Numbered from the stretch's first letter, positions 35,541 through 43,309 are shown. The stretch is 56,657 nucleotides of DNA from Streptomyces sp. A3M-1-3 (GCF_024213665.1 NZ_JANAVP010000040.1:1-56657), one strand, 5' to 3'. A program made the numbers and translations. Notes: generated from the sequence alone by a model not told the origin.

Positions 35541-35589
35541 GCGAAGGGCCGCAGCTCCCCCGCTCGGGGTGGAGCTGCGGCCCCTTCGC
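35541..35589 (+). terminator. hairpin terminator after the NlpC/P60 gene
   Basis: GCGAAGGG-CCGCAGCTCC and GGAGCTGCGG-CCCCTTCGC pair over about 18 positions with one bulge, 14 bases after the stop codon. Confidence 0.8.
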
Positions 35590-35639
35590 CGTTGTTCGGC
35601 CGTCCGGGGCTGCACGGCCCACCTCAGGCCTTCGGGGCC

Positions 35640-35789
35640 ACCTTGGTAGTCCCGAGTTAGGCGACGAACAAGGGGCGCTCTGTAGGCGAGCAGCTCGACG
35701 CTTCGCAGGCCGATGCCGACAGGGCTCACGCCGACGGTCACGAACAGGATCACGAGACCGAGCAGCACGCGGTCAGGGGTGAGGATCAT
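35640..35789 (-). CDS. possible membrane peptide, 3' end uncertain
   Basis: An ATG at 35789 overlaps the stop of the preceding frame (ATGA). The product starts MILTPDRVLLGLVILFVTVG, one clear membrane helix, then GLRSVELLAYRAPL. No stop occurs before the sequence runs into the NlpC/P60 terminator, so the gene is probably truncated at the island edge near 35640. The end given is only the last point where the sequence looks native. Confidence 0.35.
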
Positions 35790-35917
35790 TCGGCCGCCTC
35801 GCTCACCGCGCCTCGGTCGCAGACGAAGAGACCGAGCAGTTCGCCGAGGTCGAAGACGAGCGACCGGGCGGCAGCCTCCGGAATCTCACAAATGGGCGTG
35901 TGATTGCTGGCGACCAA
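35786..35917 (-). CDS. 43-residue hypothetical protein
   Basis: A short frame coding ICEIPEAAARSLVFDLGELL and LGLFVCDRGAVSE, mostly helical and well biased for coding. The only available start is TTG directly after the stop of the preceding 23-residue frame, so expression would rely on reinitiation. Unknown function; it belongs to the ATPase run. Confidence 0.4.
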   Translation of the reverse strand: MVASNHTPICEIPEAAARSLVFDLGELLGLFVCDRGAVSEAAE

Positions 35918-35989
35918 TCACACGAATCGCGGCTCGTTGACGGCCGCCGCAGGACGGAAAACGGCTCCGACGTTCCTCTCGCGGTTCAC
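35918..35989 (-). CDS. 23-residue peptide coupled to the ATPase gene
   Basis: GTG start overlapping the stop of the ATPase gene (GTGA) with GGGAGAGGTG upstream. The product is MNRERNVGAVFRPAAAVNEP plus three residues. Position and ribosome site support translation, but it may only serve as a coupler. Confidence 0.3.
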   Translation of the reverse strand: MNRERNVGAVFRPAAAVNEPRFV

Positions 35990-36426
35990 GCCGCACCTCT
36001 CCCGTTCTCGACGAGCTTGAACCAAACCGTTTTTGATCGCGCCCCGGTCTCGCTCGACCCCCACTCGTCGGCATAGGCGCCAACGAGCCGCAGGCCGCGC
36101 CCGTGGCCCTCGCGCGAGTAGCAGTCGGCAGGAACGGGGTTCGGCGGCGTGCAGTCGTCGCGCACTCGGACGATCACGTAGTCGCGGCCGACGGACACCT
36201 CGATCACGATGCGTTCCGTACCCGTGTGGAGGTGGGCATTCGTCACCACCTCCGACGTGCACAGGGTCGCGGCGTCGACGAGCTGCGGGTGCTCGGCGGT
36301 GCGCAGTACGGACGTCACGAAGTCGCGGGCGATCTTCGACGCGGTCGCGGCGTTCGGTGTGGTCACTCGGTAATTCGCGCCCTGCTCGGGCGGTGCTGCG
36401 GAAGGTGCTAAGGCGCTTGTCGTCAT
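35986..36426 (-). CDS. RsbW-like ATP-binding protein (HATPase_c)
   Basis: A 146-residue GHKL-type ATPase domain protein. N box TSEVVTNAHLHTG (about residue 60), G1 box VRVRDDCTPPNP (about 90) and G2 box GHGRGLRLVGAYADEWGS (about 108). Hundreds of such proteins exist in Streptomyces, often next to XRE/DUF397 pairs; a few act as anti-sigma kinases. It is divergent from the XRE gene at 36674. GAGGAC precedes the ATG. Confidence 0.85.
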   Translation of the reverse strand: MTTSALAPSAAPPEQGANYRVTTPNAATASKIARDFVTSVLRTAEHPQLVDAATLCTSEVVTNAHLHTGTERIVIEVSVGRDYVIVRVRDDCTPPNPVPADCYSREGHGRGLRLVGAYADEWGSSETGARSKTVWFKLVENGRGAA

Positions 36427-36569
36427 GTCCTCGTCTCCCAACGCGGTAGTGCTCGCGTCGCGCCATGCGTGGCGATGGCCGCACCCGGGCGGTACCCCCA
36501 ACGGGCGTACCAGCGGCTGCACTTCGGTCTTACTGACGTGCGACGCGGTGCTGCCAGGATCATAGGGGG

Positions 36570-36587
36570 CATACATGCCCCGTGGCA
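36570..36587. promoter_or_regulatory. operator-like repeat, copy 1
   Basis: CATACATGCCCCGTGGCA, overlapping an inverted repeat GGGGCA-TACA-TGCCCC (36566-36581). It lies 87 bases before the XRE gene. A near copy (differing in three bases) is at 37813-37830. Confidence 0.5.
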
Positions 36588-36673
36588 AGAGTGGTCCCTT
36601 GGCTCTGGATATGGTGGGTGGACCCGTGGCACGGTTAGGCACGACACTGTGTGCGCAGACAGGGGAAGGTGAC

Positions 36674-37531
36674 ATGCCGCCGAGGGACAACCCAACAGCC
36701 CGCCAAGCGCGCCTGGGTGGAGAGCTGCGGAAGCTGCGCGAACGTGCGGGCAAGACCGCCCGCGAGGCAGCAGGGCTGATCTCTACCGACCAGGCCAAGA
36801 TTTCGCATATCGAGGCAGGTCGGATCGGAATCAGCGACGACCGCATCCGCCGACTCTCCGTTTTCTACGCCTGCGACGACGAGTCGCTGATCGAAGCGCT
36901 TTGCGCGATAGCGGCCGAGCATCGAGGGCAACACTGGTGGGACAGTTACCGCGGTGTCCTTGCTCCGGGCTTCCTCGACATCGCCGAACTTGAACATCAC
37001 GCAAGCGGTGGCCTGCGATGCCTGCAACCGGTGACGTTCCCCGGCGTCTTGCAGACCGAGGACTACGCGCGAGCCCTGTTCGCCGGCGTCATCCCGCAGC
37101 TACCGGCCGATGAGGTGCAGGCCCGAGTCGAGCACCGGATGAAGCGCCGCGCGATCTTCGACCGTGACGACCCGCCGCGCTTCGAGGCGATCGTGCACGA
37201 GGCCGCACTGCGGATGCGTGTCGGCGGCCGGAAGGTAGCCCGGGACCAGCTCGAATACCTGTTGCAGGCGTCCGAGCACGAGTGGCTCACGCTGCGAGTC
37301 ATCCCCTTCACTTCCGAGGACTTCATCGAAGTCACGCAGACCGTAATGTATGCGGCCGGCATCGTTCCGCAGCTCGACACCGTTCATATCGACACGCCTT
37401 TCGGCGGTCGCTTTCTGGACGCAGCCGCAGACCTCGACCGGTACAGAACCCTGCTCGATTTCGCCGAGCAGACCTCGCTCGACCCCGAAGCGTCGCGCAA
37501 TTTCGTTCACCACGTCGCAAGAGAACTGTGA
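36674..37531 (+). CDS. XRE-family regulator with DUF5753 domain
   Basis: A 285-residue DNA-binding protein. Residues 10-65 are an XRE helix-turn-helix (LGGELRKLRERAGKTAREAA, ISTDQAKISHIEAGRIGIS). Residues 95-280 are DUF5753, including FPGVLQTEDYARALF and VEHRMKRRAIFDRDDPPRFE. Such proteins occur by the dozen in Streptomyces with a DUF397 partner downstream; AbaA- and BldB-related loci control development and antibiotic production. Start chosen by GAAGGTGA upstream. Stop overlaps a possible GTG start of the DUF397 gene. Confidence 0.92.
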   Translation: MPPRDNPTARQARLGGELRKLRERAGKTAREAAGLISTDQAKISHIEAGRIGISDDRIRRLSVFYACDDESLIEALCAIAAEHRGQHWWDSYRGVLAPGFLDIAELEHHASGGLRCLQPVTFPGVLQTEDYARALFAGVIPQLPADEVQARVEHRMKRRAIFDRDDPPRFEAIVHEAALRMRVGGRKVARDQLEYLLQASEHEWLTLRVIPFTSEDFIEVTQTVMYAAGIVPQLDTVHIDTPFGGRFLDAAADLDRYRTLLDFAEQTSLDPEASRNFVHHVAREL

Positions 37532-37542
37532 GAAATTCAGGA

Positions 37543-37743
37543 ATGAGCAGCGAAATCAAGTGGCAGAAGTCGAGCTTTTCCGGGGGCGGCGGGGAACAGT
37601 GCCTTCACGTCGCCAAGCGCAACGGCGAGATCCTGCTGTGCGAGAGCGACGACCCGGATAACACCATCACCACGTCACCGGAGAAGCTCGCCGCCTTCAT
37701 TCAGGGCGTCAAGGCCGGCGAGTTTGATCACTTCGTGAACTGA
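37543..37743 (+). CDS. DUF397 protein, partner of the XRE regulator
   Basis: A 66-residue protein with the family pattern IKWQKSSFSGGGGEQCLHVA, ILLCESDDPD and a C-terminal FIQGVKAGEFDHF. In this family the small protein modulates its cognate XRE regulator. An upstream in-frame GTG at 37528 that overlaps the regulator stop would add five residues and couple translation. Confidence 0.9.
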   Translation: MSSEIKWQKSSFSGGGGEQCLHVAKRNGEILLCESDDPDNTITTSPEKLAAFIQGVKAGEFDHFVN

Positions 37744-37764
37744 CTCACCGTCGCAGGAGCAACC

Positions 37765-37795
37765 GTGCCCCCCGTCTGACCTGGGCGGGGGGCAC
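37765..37795 (+). terminator. hairpin terminator after DUF397
   Basis: A 10-base perfect stem GTGCCCCCCG / CGGGGGGCAC with an 11-base loop, 22 bases after the stop. Confidence 0.75.
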
Positions 37796-37812
37796 TTGCA
37801 TATGCCAGTGCG

Positions 37813-37830
37813 CATGTATGCCCCGTAGCA
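37813..37830. promoter_or_regulatory. operator-like repeat, copy 2
   Basis: CATGTATGCCCCGTAGCA, same orientation as copy 1 at 36570 and differing in three of 18 bases. It lies after the DUF397 terminator, in front of the operon at 38.2-41.9 kb, so the XRE protein may control both itself and that operon. Confidence 0.5.
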
Positions 37831-37962
37831 GCCTTGCCGCCCTGGCTCCTGTAGCGATACCGTCGCCGTGCGTCGCCACAACGTGCCGATCCGTCGGGAA
37901 GACCGTGCCCGACGTGGCATAACTCTGCCCAATCTCCCGTCGGTTGAGCAGGGTTCCCCCGA

Positions 37963-38011
37963 GGTTGCATCCTGCCCGCCCTTGCCCGACACCGGCAGGC
38001 GGGGTGCAACC
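37963..38011. repeat. long inverted repeat in the operon leader
   Basis: GGTTGCATCCTGCCCGCC and GGCAGGCGGGGTGCAACC pair over 18 positions (three as G-T type pairs) around a 13-base loop. A further GGTGCAAGGTTGC follows near 38072. It could be an RNA hairpin or a protein-binding site in the leader of the downstream operon. Confidence 0.5.
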
Positions 38012-38037
38012 ATGGCGCCCCCGGCAGGAGGACATCC

Positions 38038-38187
38038 GTGCATCTGCTACGCCGACCCCTGACCGCTGAGGGTGCAAGGTTGCTTCCCTCGCGCCTACAC
38101 CGCCGCCGTTCGTTGGGGGGTCGCGATCGAGCGTGTTCGGTACTGCGGCACCGGGTGCGAGCACCCGGAACGGCTCAAGGCCGTTGA
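38038..38187 (+). CDS. possible 49-residue Arg-rich leader peptide
   Basis: GTG start preceded by a perfect AGGAGGA five bases away, unusually strong for this window. The product begins MHLLRRPLTAEGARLL and has about 13 arginines, with no domain. It lies directly behind the inverted repeat. A different frame over the same bases also looks open, so this is uncertain. Confidence 0.3.
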   Translation: MHLLRRPLTAEGARLLPSRLHRRRSLGGRDRACSVLRHRVRAPGTAQGR

Positions 38188-38248
38188 AGTGGTGGACGGT
38201 CCACGTGCGGCTATCCGAGCCCTGCGTATCGACATTCGCGGTACGCAC

Positions 38249-38486
38249 ATGGCCATGACACCCCGCGAGATCGCGCGCGCCCTTGAGTGGGCGGACGGCA
38301 GCGGGTGCCTTCAAACGCTCGCAGTCCTGTATCGCGGAGAAAACAACGGGCTTCACCGTTGTTCTGCACGGCGGCATCCGGGCCGAGTGGGTCGTACGAC
38401 CTGTCCGATACCTCTCGTTGACACCGACGGAATCCGCAGACTGTGAGCGTCACCCCAAGCACCGGCGAACGGAATTGTGCTTATGA
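38249..38486 (+). pseudogene. small gene with apparent +1 frameshift at the head of the operon
   Basis: The first frame reads MTPREIARALEWADGSGC through LAVLYRGE, then becomes unlikely. The second frame reads TGFTVVLHGGIRAEWVVRPV and on to a TGA that overlaps the ATG of the next gene (38483-38486). One extra base near 38345 (GAAAACAACGGG) joins them into an about 78-residue beta-rich protein. It may be a mutation, a sequencing error or a programmed shift. Unknown family. Confidence 0.5.
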
Positions 38487-39325
38487 GTACCACGATCATC
38501 ACGGAACATCCCGCCTGGCACGAGACGCCCGAGGGCGAGCCGGTGCGCCTCGTCGAGCATCAGGGCTCTGTATGGCTCGCGCAGTGGGAGACCGAGCGCG
38601 AGCACCTGCTGCTGCGCCCCCTCGACGCCGAGGCCGGCGAGCAGCCCCCGGTCGCCTACACGTCGTCGATCGACCTGCCGACGACGGACAAAGCGACGCC
38701 CCTGCTCGATGAGTTGGTGCCTCTCGGCACCGTAGCTCGGCTCACCAATCCGTCGCTGTGGGACGCGATCACGACCGCCCTGCTACGGCAGGTCGTGACC
38801 GCCGCGCAGGCCCGGAAGCGTCATCGCGCGTTCTACTCGGCGTACGGCCGTAACTTCGAGACCCCGGTCGGCGCCCTCGCCCTCGCCCCGAGCCCCGAGG
38901 CCGTCCTCGGCCTGAGCGACGAGGGGTTCGCCGCCGTCGGCGCCATGTTCAACCGAACCGCCCTGCGCGCCGCCGCCGAGGCGTTCCTCGACCGTGGCGA
39001 GCACTGGTCCACCTTCGACGTCGCCGAAAGCCTGATCAAAGAACTCGTCGAGGTACCCCGCATCGGCCCGTGGACCGCAGCAGCAGCAGCGGCCGACTAC
39101 ACGGGGGACCACTCGGTCTACCCGCACGGCGACCTCGCCGTGCGCACCTGGGCCGGCAAGGCCGCGCCCGGCCTCGTACTGCCGAGCTCTGAGAAGCAGT
39201 TCGAGGCTCTGTGGCGCCGTTGGGCGCCCGAGCGCACCCGACTGCACGCCCTGACTCTGTTCACTCTCACCTGGGGGAGCCATGACCGCGTTACCGGCCA
39301 CGGAGGACGTACGCACCGCCCCTGA
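38483..39325 (+). CDS. HhH-GPD superfamily DNA glycosylase-like protein
   Basis: A 280-residue protein of the AlkA type. The helix-hairpin-helix is ELVEVPRIGPWTAAAAAADY (about residues 191-210), followed by SVYPHGDLAVRTW whose Asp aligns with the catalytic Asp of AlkA. LWRRWAPERTRLHALTLFTL near the end resembles the AlkA W-P-W-R helix. The first 75 residues are a beta domain, as in AlkA. Such enzymes excise damaged or modified bases. It overlaps the upstream frame by ATGA and the next gene by 44 bases. Confidence 0.82.
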   Translation: MSTTIITEHPAWHETPEGEPVRLVEHQGSVWLAQWETEREHLLLRPLDAEAGEQPPVAYTSSIDLPTTDKATPLLDELVPLGTVARLTNPSLWDAITTALLRQVVTAAQARKRHRAFYSAYGRNFETPVGALALAPSPEAVLGLSDEGFAAVGAMFNRTALRAAAEAFLDRGEHWSTFDVAESLIKELVEVPRIGPWTAAAAAADYTGDHSVYPHGDLAVRTWAGKAAPGLVLPSSEKQFEALWRRWAPERTRLHALTLFTLTWGSHDRVTGHGGRTHRP

Positions 39326-40781
39326 TCTGATCGCCGGCGCCGACCCGCGCCGCGCCCTCGACGCACTGTTCGTCAACGCGCCGCTACGCGACTACGGCCT
39401 GCGCCCGCGTACCAACGACTACACCCTGCCGGTTCTCGGCCTCGGGTACATCGCCACGTACGTGCAGGAGGTCGGAGGGTTCAACGTCGGCGTACTGGAC
39501 GCCGAGGCACACGGCCTCGGCATCGAGGAGACCGCCCGAATCGTCAACGCCGCCCGCCCCCGATGGGTCGGCATGAACCTGCTCGCCCCCACGTACGAGA
39601 TGTCGGCCCGCATCGCCGCCTGTCTCGACCGCGACATCGCGCTCATGGTCGGCGGACACCACGCCCGCGCCATGCCCGACCGCATCCTCGACGACCCCCG
39701 CATGACCAACCTCCGCGCGCTCGTCATCGGCGAGGGCGAGACCCGCGTCGCCGCGCTCCTCGACAACGAGCGCCGCCGCGCCGAGCTGCCTGGCGTGATG
39801 TGGCGCGACCGCCTGCTCGGCACACACGCCGCCGGCATCGCCCGAGGCAACACCGCGCAGTGGCTCGGCCCGGACATCGACGCCCTGCCGCTCGTGAACC
39901 GGGCCTTCCTGCCGCAAGACCCTTACATCGCCGACGACGGCCGCACCGAGGCGAACATCGTCGGCAGCAGGGGATGCCCGTACGACTGCGGATTCTGCGG
40001 CGCCGCCGTCTCGGCGAACCCCGACGTCAAAATCCGCGCCCGCTCCCCCGAGGGCATCGTCGCCGAACTAGATTCCCTGCACTCCGCCTACAACGCAACG
40101 GCGTTCCGATTCGTAGACGACCTCTTCCTCGGGGCCAAACGGGTGATCGTGCCGCAGATGGAGGCATTCACCCGGCACCGCATCGGCGAACGGTACATGT
40201 GGGACGCCACCGGAAGGATCAACGTGTTCGCCCGCCTCGACGACGACATGCTCACCACGCTCAAGGCGAACGGGCTGCGCGAGGTCGCCCTGGGGATCGA
40301 GTCCGGCAGCGACCGTGTGCTCGCCGGCATGGACAAGCGGATCACAGCCGAGATGACCGAGGACGTAACCGACCGCCTGCTCGAACACGGCATCGGCGTG
40401 AAGGGGTATTTCATCCTCGGCTACCCCGGTGAGGAGCGGGAAGACCTCGACGCGACCGTGCGCCACATCAACAGCCTGTGGGCCCTAGCCGACCGTCACC
40501 GCGCCCGTTTCCGGGCGAGCGTGTTCGAGTTCCGCCCCTACCCTGGCACGCCGATTTGGCAGACGCTCACCGACGCCGGCCACGACCCCGACAAGCTGCT
40601 CGCCTACTCGGACGTCGACCTCACCGCGGACGGCGCCGACGAGTCCATGCGGGCCCGCGACGAGTTCAATTTCTCGGTCGGCATCCAGTTCGGCGGCGTC
40701 CCCCTGCACAAGCTGCGCGCCACCCTCGCCATACTCACCCGCGAGCAGCACGCCCGGAACCGCATGGGGGTCGTCGCATGA
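39282..40781 (+). CDS. B12-binding-type radical SAM protein
   Basis: A 499-residue protein. Residues 25-145 form a cobalamin-binding-like Rossmann domain (VLGLGYIATYVQEVGGFNVG, LMVGGHHARAMP), without the classic DxHxxG histidine loop. The radical SAM cluster motif is CPYDCGFC (Cys232, Cys236, Cys239). Later marks are FRFVDDLFLG, LREVALGIESGSDRVLAGMD and GYFILGYPGEEREDLDATV, typical of class B enzymes. These catalyse methylations, rearrangements or ring contractions. Substrate unknown; the neighbours suggest a nucleotide or nucleic-acid base. Confidence 0.88.
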   Translation: MTALPATEDVRTAPDLIAGADPRRALDALFVNAPLRDYGLRPRTNDYTLPVLGLGYIATYVQEVGGFNVGVLDAEAHGLGIEETARIVNAARPRWVGMNLLAPTYEMSARIAACLDRDIALMVGGHHARAMPDRILDDPRMTNLRALVIGEGETRVAALLDNERRRAELPGVMWRDRLLGTHAAGIARGNTAQWLGPDIDALPLVNRAFLPQDPYIADDGRTEANIVGSRGCPYDCGFCGAAVSANPDVKIRARSPEGIVAELDSLHSAYNATAFRFVDDLFLGAKRVIVPQMEAFTRHRIGERYMWDATGRINVFARLDDDMLTTLKANGLREVALGIESGSDRVLAGMDKRITAEMTEDVTDRLLEHGIGVKGYFILGYPGEEREDLDATVRHINSLWALADRHRARFRASVFEFRPYPGTPIWQTLTDAGHDPDKLLAYSDVDLTADGADESMRARDEFNFSVGIQFGGVPLHKLRATLAILTREQHARNRMGVVA

Positions 40782-41434
40782 CCACACTGCCCGGAGTGTT
40801 CATTACCGTCGACGGCCCGAGCGCCGTCGGGAAGTCGACCACCGTCTCAGAGCTCGACCGCCTGCTACGCAACGAGGGCCGAACCATCCACACGACGACC
40901 GAGCCCTCGACGAGCGCACTCGGCGAGTTCACCCGCAAGAGCGCCAACTTTCTCAGCGGTCGCGCGCTCGCGTGTCTCGTGGCCGCCAACCGGTACGAGC
41001 ACATCGACAGCGACCTGCGGCCCCTGCGCGACTCCGGTTTCACGATCGTCTGTGATCGGTACCTCGCGTCGTCCCTCGTGCTGCAACGGCTCGACGGCGT
41101 GCCTGAGCAGTTCCTGCTCGAACTGAACGCCGACATCCTGCTGCCCGACCTCGCAGTAATCCTCACCGCCGCCCCGGACACAATCGCCGCCCGCCTCGCC
41201 GAGCGCGGCCGACGCCACCGGTTCCACAACGACCCCACCGGGCCCGCCCGCGAGGTCGAGCTCTACACCAAGGCCGCGCAGACCCTGATGACCCTCGGCG
41301 TACAGGTGCTCGTGCTCGACTCCACCAAGGCCACCCCTACGGACGTAGCGAAGCGAATCGCCGACGCCGTACCCCCGCCCGGCGGTAGCGTCGACAGCCC
41401 CACCAGACCCGACGACCACACGGTGAACCCATGA
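40778..41434 (+). CDS. thymidylate-kinase-like nucleotide kinase
   Basis: A 218-residue P-loop kinase. Walker A is DGPSAVGKSTT (residues 12-22), the DRY motif is CDRYLASSLVLQ (about 90), and ERGRRHRFHNDP is an Arg-rich lid (about 145). Fold resembles dTMP kinase, but the specificity residues cannot be judged. The window's chromosome presumably has its own tmk elsewhere, so this copy is likely specialised. Overlaps its neighbours by ATGA on both sides. Confidence 0.85.
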   Translation: MTTLPGVFITVDGPSAVGKSTTVSELDRLLRNEGRTIHTTTEPSTSALGEFTRKSANFLSGRALACLVAANRYEHIDSDLRPLRDSGFTIVCDRYLASSLVLQRLDGVPEQFLLELNADILLPDLAVILTAAPDTIAARLAERGRRHRFHNDPTGPAREVELYTKAAQTLMTLGVQVLVLDSTKATPTDVAKRIADAVPPPGGSVDSPTRPDDHTVNP

Positions 41435-41874
41435 ACGCGACACCCGCAGCCCCCGTGATCGACACGCACGTGATCCTGCGCGACGGCGACAAGATCCTTC
41501 TTTCGCAGCGCGGAGGACCGTACGGCTACGGCCGGTGGCACGCCCCCTCGGGCAAGCTCGACAAGGGCGAGCCGCTCACCATCGGCGCGGCACGCGAGCT
41601 GCGCGAAGAGACCGGCGTCGAGGTTTCCCCCGAGCGCCTGCGACTCGTGCACGTCGTGCACCACAAGCAGAGCCCCGAGGTCGAGCGCATCGGTCTGTTC
41701 TTCGAGGCGACCGAGTGGCAGGGCGAGCCGGTTAACCGCGAGCCCGAGAAGTGCCTCGATCTGCGTTGGTGGTCCGTGCACGAGCTGCCCGACGACATCA
41801 TCGAGTACCCCGCCGCCGGCCTGCTCGGCTACCTCAACGTCGCCGAGACGCTCACCGAACACGGCTGGTCGTAA
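41431..41874 (+). CDS. Nudix hydrolase
   Basis: A 147-residue MutT-like protein with a complete Nudix box, GKLDKGEPLTIGAARELREE then TGVEV (about residues 46-70). It hydrolyses a nucleoside diphosphate linked to another group, possibly a modified nucleotide. The Trp/Tyr-rich RWHAPSGKL and ERIGLFFEATEW stretches suit dNTP-type substrates. Last gene of the operon, followed by a strong hairpin. Confidence 0.9.
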   Translation: MNATPAAPVIDTHVILRDGDKILLSQRGGPYGYGRWHAPSGKLDKGEPLTIGAARELREETGVEVSPERLRLVHVVHHKQSPEVERIGLFFEATEWQGEPVNREPEKCLDLRWWSVHELPDDIIEYPAAGLLGYLNVAETLTEHGWS

Positions 41875-41898
41875 ATACCTCGGCCACCCGCGGTTCCC

Positions 41899-41937
41899 CC
41901 GCCCGCCGGCGCCCTTCTCCCGAGGCCCGGCGGGCGG
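41899..41937 (+). terminator. hairpin terminator of the glycosylase-Nudix operon
   Basis: An 11-base perfect stem CCGCCCGCCGG / CCGGCGGGCGG with a 17-base loop, 25 bases after the Nudix stop. Confidence 0.75.
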
Positions 41938-41949
41938 AGTCGTGCCTAA

Positions 41950-41969
41950 GGCGCAATAGCTGTTGCGCC
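41950..41969. repeat. short inverted repeat at the island edge
   Basis: GGCGCAATAGCTGTTGCGCC: 7-base perfect arms with a six-base centre. It lies between the operon terminator and the convergent reductase gene. Could be a terminator for the latter or an element boundary. Confidence 0.4.
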
Positions 41970-42022
41970 GTAGACAGACATCCGCCGAGGTCAGGAGACC
42001 GCAGAGGTGCAGACTTGAATGA

Positions 42023-43309
42023 TCACGAACGTGGGGCCACCTTCGACAGGCCATTGATGATGCGGTCCATCGCGTCGCCGCCCGTCGGGTCGGTGAGGTT
42101 CGCGAGCATCTTCAGCGTGAACTTCATCAGCAGCGGGTGGGTCAGGCCGCGCTGGGTAGCGATCTTCATGACCTTCGGGTTGCCGATGAGCTTCACGAAG
42201 GCCCGGCCCAGCGTGTAGTAGCCGCCGTAGGTGTCCTTGAGGATCTTGGGGTAGGCGTGCAGCGCCAGTTCCCGCTGGGCCGGGGTCTGCCGGGCGTGCG
42301 CCTGGACGATGACGTCGGCCGCGATCTGGCCGGACTCCATGGCGTACGCGATGCCCTCGCCGTTGAACGGGTTGACCAGCCCGCCCGCGTCACCGACCAG
42401 CAGCAGGCCCTTGGTGTAGTGCGGCTGGCGGTTGAAGGCCATCGGCAGGGCGGCGCCGCGGATCGGCATCGTCATGTTGTCCGGGGTGTAGCCCCAGTCC
42501 TCCGGCATCGAGGCGCACCACGCCTTGAGCACCTCGCGCCAGTCCAGCTCCTTGAACGAGTCGGAGGTGTTGAGGACGCCGAGGCCGACATTGGACGTAC
42601 CGTCGCCCATGCCGAAGATCCAGCCGTAGCCCGGCAGCAGCCGGTCCTCGCCCGGTCCGCGCCGGTCCCACAGCTCCAGCCAGGACTCCAGGTAGTCGTC
42701 GTCGTGGCGGGGGCTGGTGAAGTACGTCCGTACGGCCACGCCCATCGGGCGGTCCTCGCGGCGGTGCAGGCCCATGGCCAGCGACAGCCGGGTGGAGTTG
42801 CCGTCGGCGGCGACCACCAGCGGGGCGTGGAAGATGACCGGGGTCTTCTCCTCCCCCATCTTGGCGTGCACGCCGGTGATCCGGCCGGTCCGCTCGTCGA
42901 CGATCGGCGCGCCCACGTTGCAGCGCTCGTACAGCCGCGCGCCTGCCTTCTGCGCCTGGCGGGCCAGCTGCTCGTCGAAGTCGTCGCGCTTGCGCACCAG
43001 TCCGTAGTCCGGGTAGCTCGCGAGGTCCGGCCAGTCGAGCTGCAGCCGGACACCGCCGCCGATGATCCGCAGGCCCTTGTTGCGCAGCCAGCCGGCCTCT
43101 TCGGAGATGTCGATGCCCATGGCGACGAGCTGCTTGGTGGCGCGCGGCGTAAGGCCGTCGCCGCAGACCTTCTCGCGCGGGAAGGCGGTCTTCTCCAGCA
43201 GGAGGACGTCGAGTCCGGCCTTCGCCAGGTAGTACGCGGTCGTGGAGCCGGCGGGCCCGGCCCCGACGACGATCACATCTGCGGTGTGTTCGGAGAGGGG
43301 CTCGGTCAC
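42023..43309 (-). CDS. geranylgeranyl reductase family flavoprotein, probably menaquinone side-chain reductase
   Basis: A 428-residue FAD enzyme. The dinucleotide-binding start is DVIVVGAGPAGSTTAYYLAK (residues 11-30), with EKVCGDGLTPRA (about 48) and the C-terminal FAD motif LLLVGDAGGLVNPFNGEGI (about 300). The group includes MenJ, which saturates one isoprene unit of menaquinone. Its place beside the menaquinone methyltransferase supports that role. GTG start with GGGAG eight bases upstream. Confidence 0.87.
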   Translation of the reverse strand: MTEPLSEHTADVIVVGAGPAGSTTAYYLAKAGLDVLLLEKTAFPREKVCGDGLTPRATKQLVAMGIDISEEAGWLRNKGLRIIGGGVRLQLDWPDLASYPDYGLVRKRDDFDEQLARQAQKAGARLYERCNVGAPIVDERTGRITGVHAKMGEEKTPVIFHAPLVVAADGNSTRLSLAMGLHRREDRPMGVAVRTYFTSPRHDDDYLESWLELWDRRGPGEDRLLPGYGWIFGMGDGTSNVGLGVLNTSDSFKELDWREVLKAWCASMPEDWGYTPDNMTMPIRGAALPMAFNRQPHYTKGLLLVGDAGGLVNPFNGEGIAYAMESGQIAADVIVQAHARQTPAQRELALHAYPKILKDTYGGYYTLGRAFVKLIGNPKVMKIATQRGLTHPLLMKFTLKMLANLTDPTGGDAMDRIINGLSKVAPRS

